64,000 nucleotides of DNA from Kineosporia succinea. GTDB taxonomy: Bacteria > Actinomycetota > Actinomycetes > Actinomycetales > Kineosporiaceae. The notes under the pieces were generated by a model. That model ran no database searches. It saw only the letters and a list, made by a program, of their open reading frames with translations, and was not told where the DNA came from. How positions within the stretch are numbered: position 1 is the stretch's first letter; the number at the start of each line of letters is the position of its first letter. Location: contig NZ_JAUSQZ010000001.1 of the NCBI RefSeq assembly GCF_030811555.1, positions 1,178,001 through 1,242,000 on the forward strand. The letters are read 5' to 3'. Position numbers and translations under genes: made by a program. Below, in pieces: positions 49,892 through 58,179 of the stretch.

Positions 49892-52800
49892 ATGGACATG
49901 CGACTCCGGCTCACGGTGATGCTCTCCGAGATTGAGGTGACGGCAGTGAATATCGAGATCGAAGGAAGGCCGGGCCTTGCGCTGGGCAAGGTGACCCAGC
50001 AGCTCCTGGCCACACTTCCGGCTCACCCAGTTCCTACCTCCTCATCTCAGTTCCGGTGCAACGGCCACATGGTTCCGGCGAGCCAGCCCTTGGGACTCCC
50101 ACCCCTGATCCAGGGCGCGACGCTCGTCCTCGCTCCACGAGACCAGCCATCAGACAGACCTTCTGGGGTTCTTGAGATCCACGTGACCGCTGGGCCTGAC
50201 GCAGGTGTCATCCACCCCATCGTCCCCGGCCGTCCTCTCGCGATCGGCCGCCACTCCCCCGAGGGCCTGTCCATCTGTGACCCCACTCTTTCCCGACGCC
50301 ATGCCGAAATATCCATCAGCGAGACGGGCGTGCATGTCCGGGATCTGACCTCCGTCAACGGCACTCGGGTCGATCAGGAACCCGCCGGCCCGCACGCGCA
50401 GCCTCTGGAGCTCGATCGTCCGATCCACCTGGGCGCCACGACTCTCGCTTTGAGAGGACCTACCCGGCCAACCGCGACGAGCTCCCCGGACGGACAGGGA
50501 CACCTTCTGGTGAACAGGCGCTCGTCCATATCGCCTCCGAGACCACGTGCGGTGATTGACCTTCCAGCCCTTCCTCCGCAGGCGCCTCGTCAGAGACTTC
50601 CCTGGCTGATGACGCTCGCGCCGCTCCTCATCGCGACTCCTCTGGCACTCGTCTGGCGGCAACCCGTCTACCTGTTGATCGCCGTCATGAGTCCGGCCCT
50701 GATGCTGGCTCAGTACCTGTCAGACGGGCGGCGCACATCCCGGGAGCGACGGCACGAACTCGAGCTCCACCGATCGGCTCTGCAGAAGGCCGAGCAAGCC
50801 TTGGCTGCGGCCGTTCTCGACGACTCCGAATATCTGGAACGCACCCGTCCGGATCTGGCCCGCATGGCCACCACCGCTCGAGTCCCCACCGACGAGCTGT
50901 GGATGCGCACCCACGACGATCCCGCCGCACTGACCGTGAGGTTGGGGCGTGGCGCCGAGGTGTCCGGGGTGAGGGTGCGAGACCTGGCTTCCTCACGCGC
51001 CGACGACACCGAGCCCCTGCATCCGGACGTGCCCGTGGCCATCAGTCTCCTGGACTTCCCGGTGCTCGGGGTCAGCGGCCCGAGGGCGGTCGTCCTGGGG
51101 ATGGCCCGGGCGATCATCGGCCAGCTGGCGGTGCTGCACTCACCGCTCGATCTCATGATCTCGTTGCAGCAGGGCCACCCCACGAAGAACGCGGTGTCCG
51201 ACTGGGAATGGCTGAGCTGGCTACCGCACCACTCACCCGGTGATACCGATGACCTTCTCGCGCTCCACAGATTTCGGATCGTCATCCTCGACGGCGCCTT
51301 TCGCCTGCGCCGCCGAGCCGATGTGGCAGCGCTCCTCACCTCGGCCCGTGAAGAGGCTCGGCCGGAAATGGCCGGCGTACCGCACGGCCATCACGAGCAC
51401 CGGGTCATCGTGATCTGCCTGGAACACGACGAGTCATCCCTGCCGCTCGAATGCTCGGCCACTGTCGCGCTCACCGGCGCGGAGCCCTTCGGCGTCCTGC
51501 TCACCGCGACGCTGGACCGAGCGGGATCGTCCCCTCTCTCCTTCGCCCCCGACCTGGCCGGCCCGGACTGGGCTGCTCGTCTGGCCCGGGACCTCGCCCC
51601 ACTGCGAGACGCGACACCCGATCAACGGCATGACGTCCCCGCCCGGGTTCGGCTGCCCGAGCTGTTGCGGACGACCGAGCATCCAGATCCGTTCGAGGCT
51701 GCTTCACTCGTCCGGATCTGGCGATCGAATCGTGCTCCGGTCGCGGTTCTCGGCCTTGCCGCAGCGGGTCCGGTGACCGTCGATCTGCGCAAGGACGGCC
51801 CCCACGTCCTCGTCGGCGGGACGACCGGATCCGGCAAGTCCGAACTGCTGCAGACGCTCATCGCATCGCTGGCCGCCGGATCCTCACCTGAACACGTCAC
51901 GCTTCTCCTCGTCGACTACAAGGGCGGGGCCGCGTTCCACTCCTGCGCCGATCTCCCCCACGTGGGCGCTGTACTCACCGATCTCGATCCAAGGTCGGCG
52001 CGGCGCGCTTTGTCGTCCTTCGACGCCGAACTCCGGCGCCGCGAACGGCTGCTCCTGCAGGCCGGCAGCGCCGACATCGACGGTTACGCGAGCACCCGCA
52101 CCGCAGACCCCACTCTCGAACCGATGCCGCGGCTCGTGGTGGTCGTCGACGAGTTCCGGGTCCTGGCCGAAGAACTGCCCGAGTTCGTCAGCGGACTGGT
52201 GCGGATCGCCACGGTCGGTCGATCGCTGGGAGTCCACCTCGTTCTGGCGACGCAACGCCCGGCGGGCGTGGTCTCACCCGACATCGCGGCGAACGTCAAT
52301 CTGCGCATCGCCCTGCGAGTGCGCGACGCCGGCGACTCGCAGGACCTGATCGCCGACGCGGCCGCTGCCCGGCTTCCCGCAGTCCCGGGACGAGCCTTGC
52401 TGAGGATCGGGGCGGACGCGCCCGTGGAGTTCCAGACCGCCCAGGCGACCGGGCACGCACCGGCCGGCGCAGACCTGTCCGTGCCGGTGGTCCGCCTGAT
52501 GCAGGATTCGTCTGCGATTCCCGACGCACCACTCGCTGATACGAGCGACCTCGAGCGGTTGGTGTCCGCAGCCCGATCCGCCGCGGCCGCGGCGGGCCTC
52601 GTCCCCGCCCGGGCGCCATGGTTGCCCGAGCTGCCGACCGATCTCTCCCTGGATGATCTGGCTTCGGCCGTGCACCCCGGCCACCTGTACCCCGGCCACC
52701 TGCTCCTCGGCCTCGCGGATCTGCCCGATCGGCAGTGTCATGATCCCGTCCGATGGGATCTCGAGGCCGGCCACCTGGCCGTCGTGGGCGGGGCTCGTTC

Positions 52801-54067
52801 CGGTCGCTCCGGTGTTCTGCGCACGCTGAGTACCGTCGCGGCTCGCGACTCCCTCACTCGCGAGGTGCCCAGGCGCGTCCACACATACGTTCTCGACGGC
52901 GCCGGTCACCTCGGGGATCTGGAACGGACCGGGCTGGCTCATGCTGTCGTACGTCCCGACGACGCCGAGCGGGCAGGGCGCATGATGCGGCGATTGCAGC
53001 GCGAACTGCACCGGCGGCGAGGTGCCGAGCGTTCTGCAGATCCGCTGCTCCTGCTCGTCGACGGCTGGGACAGCATGATTTCGGCCTGGTCCGATCCTGG
53101 CCACGCACCACTGCTCGACGCCCTGGTGACCCTGCTTCGCGAGGGACCGGCGTCGGGAATCCATCTCGCCGTCATCGGCCCGGTCTCACTGCTCACCGGC
53201 CCGTACTCGTCGCTCTTCCCGCACCGGCTCGTCCTGGGCCTGCCGGATCCCGCCGACGCGATGATGGTCGGCGTTCCCGCCGAACTCGCGCGGGGCGCCG
53301 GTCCCCCGGGCCGGGGCGCCTGGCTGGCTTCGGACCGGAGCGGGTTCCATCTCATGCAGGTCGCCAGACCCCCGTCCCACGAAAGATGTTCGAGTGCGTC
53401 CGAAGACAGTGCCTGGTCCGTCCCCGCCCTTCCGAGGAGTGTCTCCCGTGCCTCACTGATCCGGTCTGACCGTCCTTCGCGCTTGCGGGTACCCATCGGC
53501 ATCGGTGGCGAACAGGCCCGCACCGTGACGCTGGACGTCGGCGCCGCTCCGGTGACGCCGGTTCTCGGCGCCCGAGGTTCCGGTCGCACCACGGCTCTGC
53601 TGTCTCTGGCCGAGGGACTCCGCGAGGCAGGTGTCCCGACGTGTTTCGTCACCGGACGCACAGCACAGCGGCCCCAGGCTGTCGATGAACTCGCGGCTCA
53701 CCTCCGTCGTCATCCCGATTGTGTGGTCCTGATGGAGTCACCGCCCCCGACGCGCGACGACACAGAACTGCTCGAAGTCCTGGCCGCTCATCTGAGCGAA
53801 ACCCACGATCAGGCAGGGCACCTCGTCGTCACCACGTCGGGGCTTGAGATCGCGGGCGCCTACCGCGGCGTGCTCACTCTGGCCCGGGCGTCACAGCAGG
53901 GGCTCATCCTGGGAACGCCCTCGCCGGCGGACGGTGAGGTCCTCGGCGTCCGCGTCGAGCGGTACACCCCCGGACCGCCGGGACGAGGCGTTCTGGTGAC
54001 GCACGGGGAGCTGACCTCCGTGCAGATCGCGCTTCCGACGACAGGTGGCGCAGAGGGGATCCGGTGA
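49892..54067 (+). CDS. EssC-like FHA-FtsK/SpoIIIE ATPase
   Basis: The 1391-residue protein has a ubiquitin-like/FHA-like N-terminus (1-85) and a clear FHA domain (LAIGRHSPEGL, SRRHAEIS, TSVNGTRV; residues about 115-165). Two membrane helices (240-275) and three FtsK/SpoIIIE-type ATPase modules follow. The first module has an intact P-loop GGTTGSGKSE (near 642) and Walker B VVVVDEF. The second (GARSGRSG, near 965) and third (GARGSGRTT, near 1225) are progressively changed. The architecture resembles EssC/EccC motors of type VII secretion. No WXG100, EccB, EccD or mycosin gene is in the window. ATG 49892 follows AAGGACG. Confidence 0.87.
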   Translation: MDMRLRLTVMLSEIEVTAVNIEIEGRPGLALGKVTQQLLATLPAHPVPTSSSQFRCNGHMVPASQPLGLPPLIQGATLVLAPRDQPSDRPSGVLEIHVTAGPDAGVIHPIVPGRPLAIGRHSPEGLSICDPTLSRRHAEISISETGVHVRDLTSVNGTRVDQEPAGPHAQPLELDRPIHLGATTLALRGPTRPTATSSPDGQGHLLVNRRSSISPPRPRAVIDLPALPPQAPRQRLPWLMTLAPLLIATPLALVWRQPVYLLIAVMSPALMLAQYLSDGRRTSRERRHELELHRSALQKAEQALAAAVLDDSEYLERTRPDLARMATTARVPTDELWMRTHDDPAALTVRLGRGAEVSGVRVRDLASSRADDTEPLHPDVPVAISLLDFPVLGVSGPRAVVLGMARAIIGQLAVLHSPLDLMISLQQGHPTKNAVSDWEWLSWLPHHSPGDTDDLLALHRFRIVILDGAFRLRRRADVAALLTSAREEARPEMAGVPHGHHEHRVIVICLEHDESSLPLECSATVALTGAEPFGVLLTATLDRAGSSPLSFAPDLAGPDWAARLARDLAPLRDATPDQRHDVPARVRLPELLRTTEHPDPFEAASLVRIWRSNRAPVAVLGLAAAGPVTVDLRKDGPHVLVGGTTGSGKSELLQTLIASLAAGSSPEHVTLLLVDYKGGAAFHSCADLPHVGAVLTDLDPRSARRALSSFDAELRRRERLLLQAGSADIDGYASTRTADPTLEPMPRLVVVVDEFRVLAEELPEFVSGLVRIATVGRSLGVHLVLATQRPAGVVSPDIAANVNLRIALRVRDAGDSQDLIADAAAARLPAVPGRALLRIGADAPVEFQTAQATGHAPAGADLSVPVVRLMQDSSAIPDAPLADTSDLERLVSAARSAAAAAGLVPARAPWLPELPTDLSLDDLASAVHPGHLYPGHLLLGLADLPDRQCHDPVRWDLEAGHLAVVGGARSGRSGVLRTLSTVAARDSLTREVPRRVHTYVLDGAGHLGDLERTGLAHAVVRPDDAERAGRMMRRLQRELHRRRGAERSADPLLLLVDGWDSMISAWSDPGHAPLLDALVTLLREGPASGIHLAVIGPVSLLTGPYSSLFPHRLVLGLPDPADAMMVGVPAELARGAGPPGRGAWLASDRSGFHLMQVARPPSHERCSSASEDSAWSVPALPRSVSRASLIRSDRPSRLRVPIGIGGEQARTVTLDVGAAPVTPVLGARGSGRTTALLSLAEGLREAGVPTCFVTGRTAQRPQAVDELAAHLRRHPDCVVLMESPPPTRDDTELLEVLAAHLSETHDQAGHLVVTTSGLEIAGAYRGVLTLARASQQGLILGTPSPADGEVLGVRVERYTPGPPGRGVLVTHGELTSVQIALPTTGGAEGIR

Positions 54068-54079
54068 GAAAGTGGATGC

Positions 54080-54295
54080 ATGACGATCGAGGGATCGGCC
54101 GAGAGTTCCCACGTCCATGTGAACAGCACTCACGTCGACCACGGGATGCCCACCTACGTCCCCCAGCAGTCGGCGGACGCGGTTTCGCACCAAAAGTTCG
54201 GGCAGGGCTTCGGCAGGGGATTCGGAGCCGGGTTCGGTCAGGGCAACCTGCTGATCGATGCGGTCCGACGCCTCCTGTCCCGTCGCCGGCGCTGA
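54080..54295 (+). CDS. Small hypothetical protein
   Basis: This is a 71-residue open frame starting 12 bases after the EssC-like stop (TIEGSAESSHVHVNSTHVDH). It has a glycine/phenylalanine-rich middle (FGQGFGRGFGAGFGQG) and a basic end (RRLLSRRRR). It may be co-transcribed with the ATPase. Some small partners of type VII motors are this size, but no WXG motif is present. The ribosome site is weak and no family is recognised. Confidence 0.35.
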   Translation: MTIEGSAESSHVHVNSTHVDHGMPTYVPQQSADAVSHQKFGQGFGRGFGAGFGQGNLLIDAVRRLLSRRRR

Positions 54296-54604
54296 TCCCT
54301 CACTGCCCTCACGCCGCTCCGCACCGCGCGGGGGTGCACCGACCGGCACCACGCGTGATGCACTGACGGAGCGGGACACGTTCGAGGAAGGACCGCTGCG
54401 GATTTCCAGGCGGTTCCGCACAGCGACAAGACGCAACCTCGCGCACGTGGCCCATCACTCTCAGGCCGCCGACGAGACCCTTGTGACGGTAAGCGAACAA
54501 CGTCCAGCAGGTTGTGACATAGAGCTACTTGGCGCCAGAAATGGCTCGGCCTAGTGCTTCAGTTACCGCGACAAGCACAACTCAGTGTGTTCTATCCTTG
54601 CCGC
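54296..54604. other. 309-bp intergenic region
   Basis: No gene is seen. The region separates the EssC-like unit from the sigma-factor unit. The last 60 bases are AT-richer (CAACTCAGTGTGTTCTATCC) and likely carry the promoter of the anti-sigma gene, but I cannot assign a sigma class. Confidence 0.4.
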
Positions 54605-55108
54605 ATGGTGACATTGGTCTCGTTCAGTAATGGACGAACCGCACACCGCTACAGCGCTGCGCGTTCCGCATGGTCCAGGAAGGGTGTGGGCACGATTTCG
54701 CTCGGCAGCCGCTCCGAGATCCTCCGGTGCACGGGCACCGTTGATCTGCGGGTCCCCGCCGATCCCGCCTACCTGGCGATGGTCCGCACGGCGACCGCCG
54801 GTCTGGCGACGCGGCTCGACCTGACGCTGGACGAGATCGAAGACCTACGCATCGCGGTCGACGAGGCGTGCTCGCTCCTGTTGCAGGGCCGGGCTCACGC
54901 GGGCCGCGCGATCCACGCCGGTTTCGAGGTGGGGCCGCCGGGGAGCGGCACCCTGTCGATCCTCATCACCGGCCCGCTCGACCGGCTCCCCGAAGGGAAC
55001 AGCTATGCCTGGTCGGTGCTGCAGGCCCTGGCCGGCAAGGTCGTCACCGGCTCCGGGGAGAACGGCGCGTGGATCAAGCTGACGTACGTCGGACGGGGAG
55101 ACCAGTGA
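54605..55108 (+). CDS. Anti-sigma-factor-type ATP-binding protein (RsbW-like)
   Basis: This 167-residue protein has a GHKL-type fold. The N-box-like segment LTLDEIEDLRIAVDEACSLL (near residues 78-97) is typical of RsbW-class serine kinases that bind and inhibit SigB/SigF-type sigma factors. A later SGTLSILITGP and SYAWSVLQALAGKVV follow the pattern. The start is uncertain (ATG 54605, no clear ribosome site; an internal GTG lies at 54686). Its stop overlaps the sigma-factor GTG start (GTGA), the classical anti-sigma/sigma arrangement. Confidence 0.78.
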   Translation: MVTLVSFSNGRTAHRYSAARSAWSRKGVGTISLGSRSEILRCTGTVDLRVPADPAYLAMVRTATAGLATRLDLTLDEIEDLRIAVDEACSLLLQGRAHAGRAIHAGFEVGPPGSGTLSILITGPLDRLPEGNSYAWSVLQALAGKVVTGSGENGAWIKLTYVGRGDQ

Positions 55109-56181
55109 TCCAGCAGCAGGAGACGAAACTCAGCGTGCTGCAGCGAACACCACGGCGAGACGACCCGGAGACCGGTGTCGAGACCGTGGCCGCCGCCCCC
55201 GGGCCCGACGCCGACTCGCTGGAGGGCCAGGCCCTTCCCGAGGCAGACAGCTTGACCGGCCAGGAGCCGGCCCCGACCGCCCCCGCCCCTCACCGCAGAT
55301 CTGCCGCCCAGCCGGCCGACACCGCGAGACCGGCCGACACCGCAAGATCCGTCGCCGCCCGGCTCCGCGAGAGTGGCGCCGACCAGCCGACCGACGACGA
55401 CCCCGGCCGGCGACGGGGGCGGCACGTCCGCGACGACGAGCGCGACGAAGACCCTCCAGCCGATCCCGATCTGCTGCGCCTGTCCGCCCTGCCGAAGACG
55501 GATCCGCAGTACCAGCAGCTGCGCCGCACCGTGATCGAGGCCCACCTCCCCCTCGTGCACCACCTCGCCCAGCGCTTCAAGGGCCGCGGCGAACCCTACG
55601 ACGACCTCGTACAAGTCGGAACCATCGGCCTCCTGCACGCCGTCGACCGCTTCGATCCCACCCGCGGAGCCTTCGCCGCCTTCGCCGTCCCCACCATCGT
55701 CGGAGAGATCCGCCGCCACTTCCGCGACCGCGGCTGGGCCATGCGCATCCCCCGCCGCATCCAAGACCTCGGCCGCCGCGTCTCCGAAGCCCGCGAAACC
55801 CTCACCCACACCCTCGACCGCTCCCCCACCGTCCAGGAGATCGCCCACTACCTCGACGTCGACGCCGACCTGGTGATCGAGGCGCTCGACACGGCGAGCG
55901 CCTACATCACGGTGCCACTGCCCACGACCGCCGAGGAATCGGACCGGATGGGCAAGGCGTTCGAGGACGCCGGCCTGGAGCTGGTCGAGCAGCGCGAGAC
56001 CCTGCGCCCCCTGCTGGCCCGTCTGCCGGAGCGGGAACAGCGCATCCTCGAGCTCCGGTTCGGCAAGGGGCTCTCGCAGTCCCAGATCGCCGCCGAGGTG
56101 GGCGTCTCCCAGATGCACGTGTCCCGGCTCCTGACCAAGAGCCTGAACATCCTTCGCAGCGGGCTGACCCAGGAGCTGTAG
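55105..56181 (+). CDS. SigB/SigF-family RNA polymerase sigma factor
   Basis: This 358-residue group 3 sigma factor has region 2 YDDLVQVGTIGLLHAVDRFD and AFAAFAVPTIVGEIRRHFRD. Region 3 is IPRRIQDLGRRVSEARETL, and region 4 is LPEREQRILELRFGKGLSQS with helix-turn-helix IAAEVGVSQMHVSRLLTKSL. It directs stress or developmental promoters in actinobacteria. The first 130 residues are disordered, rich in Pro, Asp and Arg, and longer than usual. The GTG start overlaps the anti-sigma stop. Confidence 0.92.
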   Translation: MIQQQETKLSVLQRTPRRDDPETGVETVAAAPGPDADSLEGQALPEADSLTGQEPAPTAPAPHRRSAAQPADTARPADTARSVAARLRESGADQPTDDDPGRRRGRHVRDDERDEDPPADPDLLRLSALPKTDPQYQQLRRTVIEAHLPLVHHLAQRFKGRGEPYDDLVQVGTIGLLHAVDRFDPTRGAFAAFAVPTIVGEIRRHFRDRGWAMRIPRRIQDLGRRVSEARETLTHTLDRSPTVQEIAHYLDVDADLVIEALDTASAYITVPLPTTAEESDRMGKAFEDAGLELVEQRETLRPLLARLPEREQRILELRFGKGLSQSQIAAEVGVSQMHVSRLLTKSLNILRSGLTQEL

Positions 56182-56265
56182 GCGCCCCTCGATGCCCTCA
56201 GAAGCCCCGTAAGGCCCCGAAACACCCGACGCACCCGTGCACCCCCGCACGGGTGCGTCCGTGCG

Positions 56266-56679
56266 TCAGGTGCGCTGCTCGTCCCTCGTGATCACATGAC
56301 GCCCCGCGACGAGGAACCCCACGACGACGGCCACCGCCAGGATGGGGATCCCCACGTACCAGAGGCTGCTCGCGGACACCGGCATGCCGACCCCGGCCTG
56401 GAGCAGCTGCCAGGTGATCACCGGGCCCCTGGTCCAGCGGGCGCCGCTACGAATGGCCCGCGCGCAGCCGGCCAGGGCCACGCCGATCACGGCGGCCACG
56501 ACGGCCAGCCCGATGTCGTTCGCCGGGCGCTCGGCCCCCACCCCCTCGATCACCAGGGCCACGGCCCCGGCCAGCAGTGCCACCGCCTCGACACCGACCA
56601 GCACGGCCACCAGCAGGCGCAGACCGTCCCGGCCCTCGTCGACCTCGCCGCGGTCCGCCGGGCTTTCCTGGCTCGCCAT
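56266..56679 (-). CDS. Hypothetical four-helix membrane protein
   Basis: This 137-residue protein has a charged start (SQESPADRGEVDEGRDG) and four hydrophobic helices (residues 20-40, 50-75, 85-100 and 110-130). The start at 56679 has GGGAGG about nine bases upstream. No family is recognised. It is convergent with the sigma-factor gene and lies 740 bases from the whiB gene. Confidence 0.6.
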   Translation of the reverse strand: MASQESPADRGEVDEGRDGLRLLVAVLVGVEAVALLAGAVALVIEGVGAERPANDIGLAVVAAVIGVALAGCARAIRSGARWTRGPVITWQLLQAGVGMPVSASSLWYVGIPILAVAVVVGFLVAGRHVITRDEQRT

Positions 56680-56773
56680 CAGACACATCCTCCCTCTCAT
56701 CATCCATTTACCCGATAGCGATTAAACCCGGTACGCTGAAAACCGAACCCGACACGGTTCCCCGAGCCCGAGG

Positions 56774-56792
56774 TTCGTTGCGCAGCAACGAA
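56774..56792. repeat. Perfect inverted repeat in the whiB upstream gap
   Basis: TTCGTTGC (56774-56781), spacer GCA, then GCAACGAA (56785-56792). The arms are perfect, so it could be a protein-binding site or a small RNA hairpin. Confidence 0.5.
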
Positions 56793-56857
56793 TGTCAGCG
56801 GCACATCAGCCCAGACTTAAGGCTTTGAAAGCCATTCTTGCGGCGATGCACTCAGTC

Positions 56858-56988
56858 GGCCCCATTGGGGTCTTTTGGGCACTTCGGCCTGCGAACACGG
56901 CGCGAGTGCGTCAATATAAGGGTCGAACAAGGCAACGGATCACTCTGCGTTGAACACCCAGAAGAATCCTGACACCACTCTTCTGGGT
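56858..56988 (+). terminator. Two terminator-like hairpins in the whiB upstream gap
   Basis: GGCCCC-ATT-GGGGTC (56858-56872) is followed by TTTT. Further right, ACCCAGAAGA (56956-56965) pairs perfectly with TCTTCTGGGT (56979-56988), followed by CTTTC. They bound a 100-bp interval without a gene and could terminate a small RNA. Confidence 0.55.
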
Positions 56989-57225
56989 CTTTCACGGCGC
57001 GCACTCAGGAATGTACGGGCCGTGCGAACACGTTCACCAAACGCGTTCTTTGCCCCACACCGTGGGTCACAGAACGGACACAGCCGATGCGAACCGGCGT
57101 CCGACCAGGCAGATTCTGCCGAGAGCAATGACCAGCAATGTATATACGCAGCGTGTTCTAACGACTACAGTCCTGCATCGTGACCGAGGGCAACGACACA
57201 TAGCTCAGATCACTCGGGGAAAACC

Positions 57226-57267
57226 CTTGTGAACGCGGGCACAAGCGTGTGAGGCTTGTTGTTAGAT
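57226..57267 (+). promoter_or_regulatory. Crp-like site and promoter of the whiB1-like gene
   Basis: CTTGTG (57226-57231) and CACAAG (57240-57245) are perfect arms around eight bases. This equals TGTGA-N6-GCACA, one mismatch from the mycobacterial Crp consensus TGTGA-N6-TCACA. A TTAGAT (57262-57267) follows at -10-like distance, implying a start near 57274 and a leader of about 160 nt. In M. tuberculosis whiB1 is known to be controlled by the cAMP-receptor protein, so the site fits. The exact promoter is inferred. Confidence 0.65.
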
Positions 57268-57434
57268 CCGGTGGGAGCGAGTGAATCGCGAACACCGACG
57301 ACCGGGTCACTCGGTCGCACCGGCCACATCCCGCAAACCGGGGGCAGGCCACACACCCAAAGAGGAACAGCGTCTGCCGCTGTGCCTCCAACCGTATACG
57401 ACCGCCCACCCGGGCGTGAGGAGTGGACGATCCC

Positions 57435-57683
57435 ATGGATTGGCGCCATGAGGCTGCTTGCCTCGAGGAGGACCCGGAGCTGTTCTTCCCGATCGGGAAC
57501 ACTGGCCCCGCGATCCTTCAGATCGAGGAAGCCAAGGCTGTTTGCCGTCGCTGTGAGGTCGTCGAGACGTGCCTTCGTTGGGCCATCGACTCCGGCCAGG
57601 ACGCCGGTGTCTGGGGTGGCCTCTCGGAGGACGAGCGCCGCGCGCTGAAGCGCCGCAACGCTCGGGCCCGTCGCGCCAGCTGA
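57435..57683 (+). CDS. whiB1: WhiB1-type iron-sulfur transcription regulator
   Basis: This 82-residue Wbl protein starts MDWRHEAACLEEDPELFFP. Four cysteines (positions 9, 37, 40 and 46) ligate a [4Fe-4S] cluster that senses nitric oxide and binds sigma factor. GVWGG (near 64) and the basic RRALKRRNARARR tail contact RNA polymerase and DNA. The start at 57435 follows GAGGAG; the in-frame GTG at 57423 is too close. A PdtaS-type kinase follows on the other strand, as in mycobacteria (whiB1 beside Rv3220c). Confidence 0.95.
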   Translation: MDWRHEAACLEEDPELFFPIGNTGPAILQIEEAKAVCRRCEVVETCLRWAIDSGQDAGVWGGLSEDERRALKRRNARARRAS

Positions 57684-58179
57684 CCTCCAGGGTCAGCGCA
57701 CCGTAGACCAGGCCGGCGCGGGTACTGCGGTCACTCAAGAACGTTCGGACGATCTGCCGACACAATCGGCGTTCGGCCACCGGGACGTCAGCAGTCGATC
57801 GATCGCAGTACCCGTCGCCCGTTTCTCGGCGACATCGGTTTCACCAGGCAACACACGTTCCGTCCGCCGAACCGGCGACTGCCGCGGTTGAGTCATACAG
57901 CCCGCGACAGAAGCACTGAGGTGATGCAAACCAGAACAACGGTCAGCATCACGCCGATCACGGTGCGAAAGTCCCCCTGTACCAGGGAGCTACAGCCCCG
58001 CCCGGTGAACGAGCACCGGCACCCACGGCACCATCGCGAACGTTATTAGTCCGTAACAGGTTTCCGCTCATCAACGGGAACCGAAGCCGGGCAACGATCG
58101 TCACCCGGCCTGCCGGTCACTGCATGTCCCGGAGCATCCTCGTACGGATGCCCGGGACATCGTGTGTTTGCCAGGGCTT
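57684..58179. other. 496-bp intergenic region between whiB1 and pdtaS, with terminator hairpin
   Basis: No gene is supported. At its right end ATGTCCCGG-A-GCATCC (58124-58139) pairs with GGATGC-C-CGGGACAT (58146-58160), with one bulged base. This is a long hairpin that probably ends transcription of the kinase gene and possibly of whiB1. Confidence 0.55.

Larger units (their letters stand above)
56680..57434. other. 755-bp non-coding region upstream of the whiB1-like gene
   Basis: No reading frame is convincing. The region holds an inverted repeat, two terminator-like hairpins and a Crp-type site with a downstream -10-like TTAGAT, described separately. Codon pattern and base composition (lower GC) support a regulatory rather than coding role. 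Confidence 0.55.

Noticed and set aside
57735-57929. 64-codon minus-strand frame between whiB1 and pdtaS.
   Set aside because: Codon pattern is unlike neighbouring genes and there is no ribosome site.
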